From: Chitinophagales bacterium
GTDB taxonomy: Bacteria > Bacteroidota > Bacteroidia > Chitinophagales > Chitinophagaceae
DNA: 21,524 nt
Reading direction: 5' to 3'
NCBI GenBank assembly: GCA_013297585.1
Contig: JAAFHG010000003.1
Coordinates: 1 to 21,524 of the forward strand
Position numbers and translations under genes: made by a program. The stretch's first letter is position 1. Each line of letters starts with the position of its first letter. Shown piece by piece: positions 20,816 to 21,524 of this stretch. The notes under the pieces are model-generated. The model did no database searches, was not told where the DNA came from, and saw nothing but the letters and a program-made list of their open reading frames with translations.

Positions 20816-21524
20816 CTACCCCAACTCAATTACTGTAATTTCTGGTAGAATACCCACACGGCCGGGATAACCAATAAAACCAAATCCACGGTTGATGTAT
20901 AGTTTTTGGTTACCATTTTCATACAAACCAGCCCATTGTTTGTACATCCATTTTACAGGGCTCCATTTAAAGTAAGGATTCTCTAAGCCAAACTGCATAC
21001 CATGTGTGTGGCCAGCTAGCATTAAATCCACATCTTTATACTCTTTGGTTACTTGATAATCCCAATGGCTTGGGTCGTGGCTCATGAGTATTTTAAAAGG
21101 TATATTTTCTGTACCAGGATGCGCATCTTGCATTTTACCATATTTAGGAAAGTTCCCTTTTGCACCAAAGTTTTCTATACCTAACAAAGCAATTTTTTCA
21201 CCGTTTCTTTCAAATATCTGGTGTTCATTCATCATTAATTTCCAGCCAAGTTGTACATGAACTTTCTTTAGATTCTCAAGGTTCGCTTTTTGAAGCGGTG
21301 TCATTAAACGTTTTCCAGTAATTCTTTCTAATTCCAAATGCTTTTTATCTCTATCAGGCCATGCCACATAATCACCATAATCATGGTTACCCAATGTGCT
21401 ATAAACACCCAATGGTGCTTTTAGGCGATTAAACACATCTATATAATCGTGCATTTCTTCGTGACGGTCATTTACCAAATCACCTGTAAATAATATTAAA
21501 TCGGGCTTTTCCTTCAATATCATA
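20816..21524 (-). CDS. metallophosphoesterase, 3' part
   Basis: The C-terminal 235 residues of a calcineurin-like metallophosphoesterase of the YkuE/YaeI-like membrane-linked type. The frame runs to the right edge, so the ATG at 21523 is probably internal and the start, the DxH motif and any membrane anchor lie outside. Visible metal-site motifs are FTGDLVND, TLGNHDYGD, MSHDPSHWD and AGHTHGMQFG, the last with Met where Gly is usual in GHTHGGQ. The C-terminus has the YINRGFGFIGYPGRVGILPE block seen in this family. Relatives act on phosphomonoesters or lipid pyrophosphates; the substrate here is not known. It converges with the DUF2805 gene. Confidence 0.94.
   Translation of the reverse strand, partial: MILKEKPDLILFTGDLVNDRHEEMHDYIDVFNRLKAPLGVYSTLGNHDYGDYVAWPDRDKKHLELERITGKRLMTPLQKANLENLKKVHVQLGWKLMMNEHQIFERNGEKIALLGIENFGAKGNFPKYGKMQDAHPGTENIPFKILMSHDPSHWDYQVTKEYKDVDLMLAGHTHGMQFGLENPYFKWSPVKWMYKQWAGLYENGNQKLYINRGFGFIGYPGRVGILPEITVIELG

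Overview
The window is AT-rich DNA from a member of the Bacteroidota, most likely a Chitinophagaceae-type genome. The inference rests on family content: a RecQ with the Bacteroidota-type linker, DUF6607, HmuY lipoprotein plus TonB-dependent receptor, DUF4198, an M56 peptidase with a carboxypeptidase-regulatory-like tail, DUF2805/TIGR03643 and a porin-family beta-barrel. It also rests on small intergenic palindromes typical of this phylum. No tRNA, rRNA, CRISPR, transposase or phage gene was seen. Both edges cut genes: recQ on the left and a metallophosphoesterase on the right.

Layout. 1-1144: 3' part of recQ (+). 1145-1828: gene-free, dominated by a 242-bp foldback element and a dispersed repeat. 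1829-3897: DUF1569 protein, a small hypothetical protein and a DUF6607 secreted protein, all (-), with a strong hairpin terminator between the first two. 4045-4554: a ferritin gene (+) broken by an in-frame TAA at codon 20. 4655-8801: a probable (-) operon of TonB-dependent receptor, HmuY-like lipoprotein and DUF4198 protein, ending at a shared terminator with ferritin. 9124-9453: small Cys-containing protein (-). 9594-9756: a stray copy of the lon 3' end. 9950-12415: ABC exporter permease and ATPase (overlapping by 4 nt), then a CDP-alcohol phosphatidyltransferase, all (+). 12498-14541: divergent lipoprotein (-) and HTH regulator (+). 14556-14765: a second stray lon 3' end. 14894-16736: BlaI/BlaR1-type regulator and M56 peptidase pair (-) with two operator-like palindromes upstream of the repressor. 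16967-19369: intact lon (-). The rest holds a porin-family protein (-), a DUF2805 protein (+) and the partial metallophosphoesterase (-).

How the genes may work together. The centre of the window (about 2.9-9.5 kb) looks like a metal or heme handling neighbourhood: outer-membrane receptor, surface heme-binding-type lipoprotein, DUF4198 periplasmic protein, ferritin and DUF6607. Three (-) genes here (DUF6607, the receptor and the 109-aa protein) share a previously unfamiliar upstream element. It is a direct repeat of GGGAAA half-sites about 22 bp apart with a shared TTACGCAAA core, always 55-63 bp upstream of the start codon. I read it as a candidate operator for one regulator, and it is the best candidate for an undescribed system here. 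The two other strongest anomalies are the nonsense codon in otherwise intact ferritin and the two dispersed copies of the lon 3' end, each with its own terminator-like hairpin.
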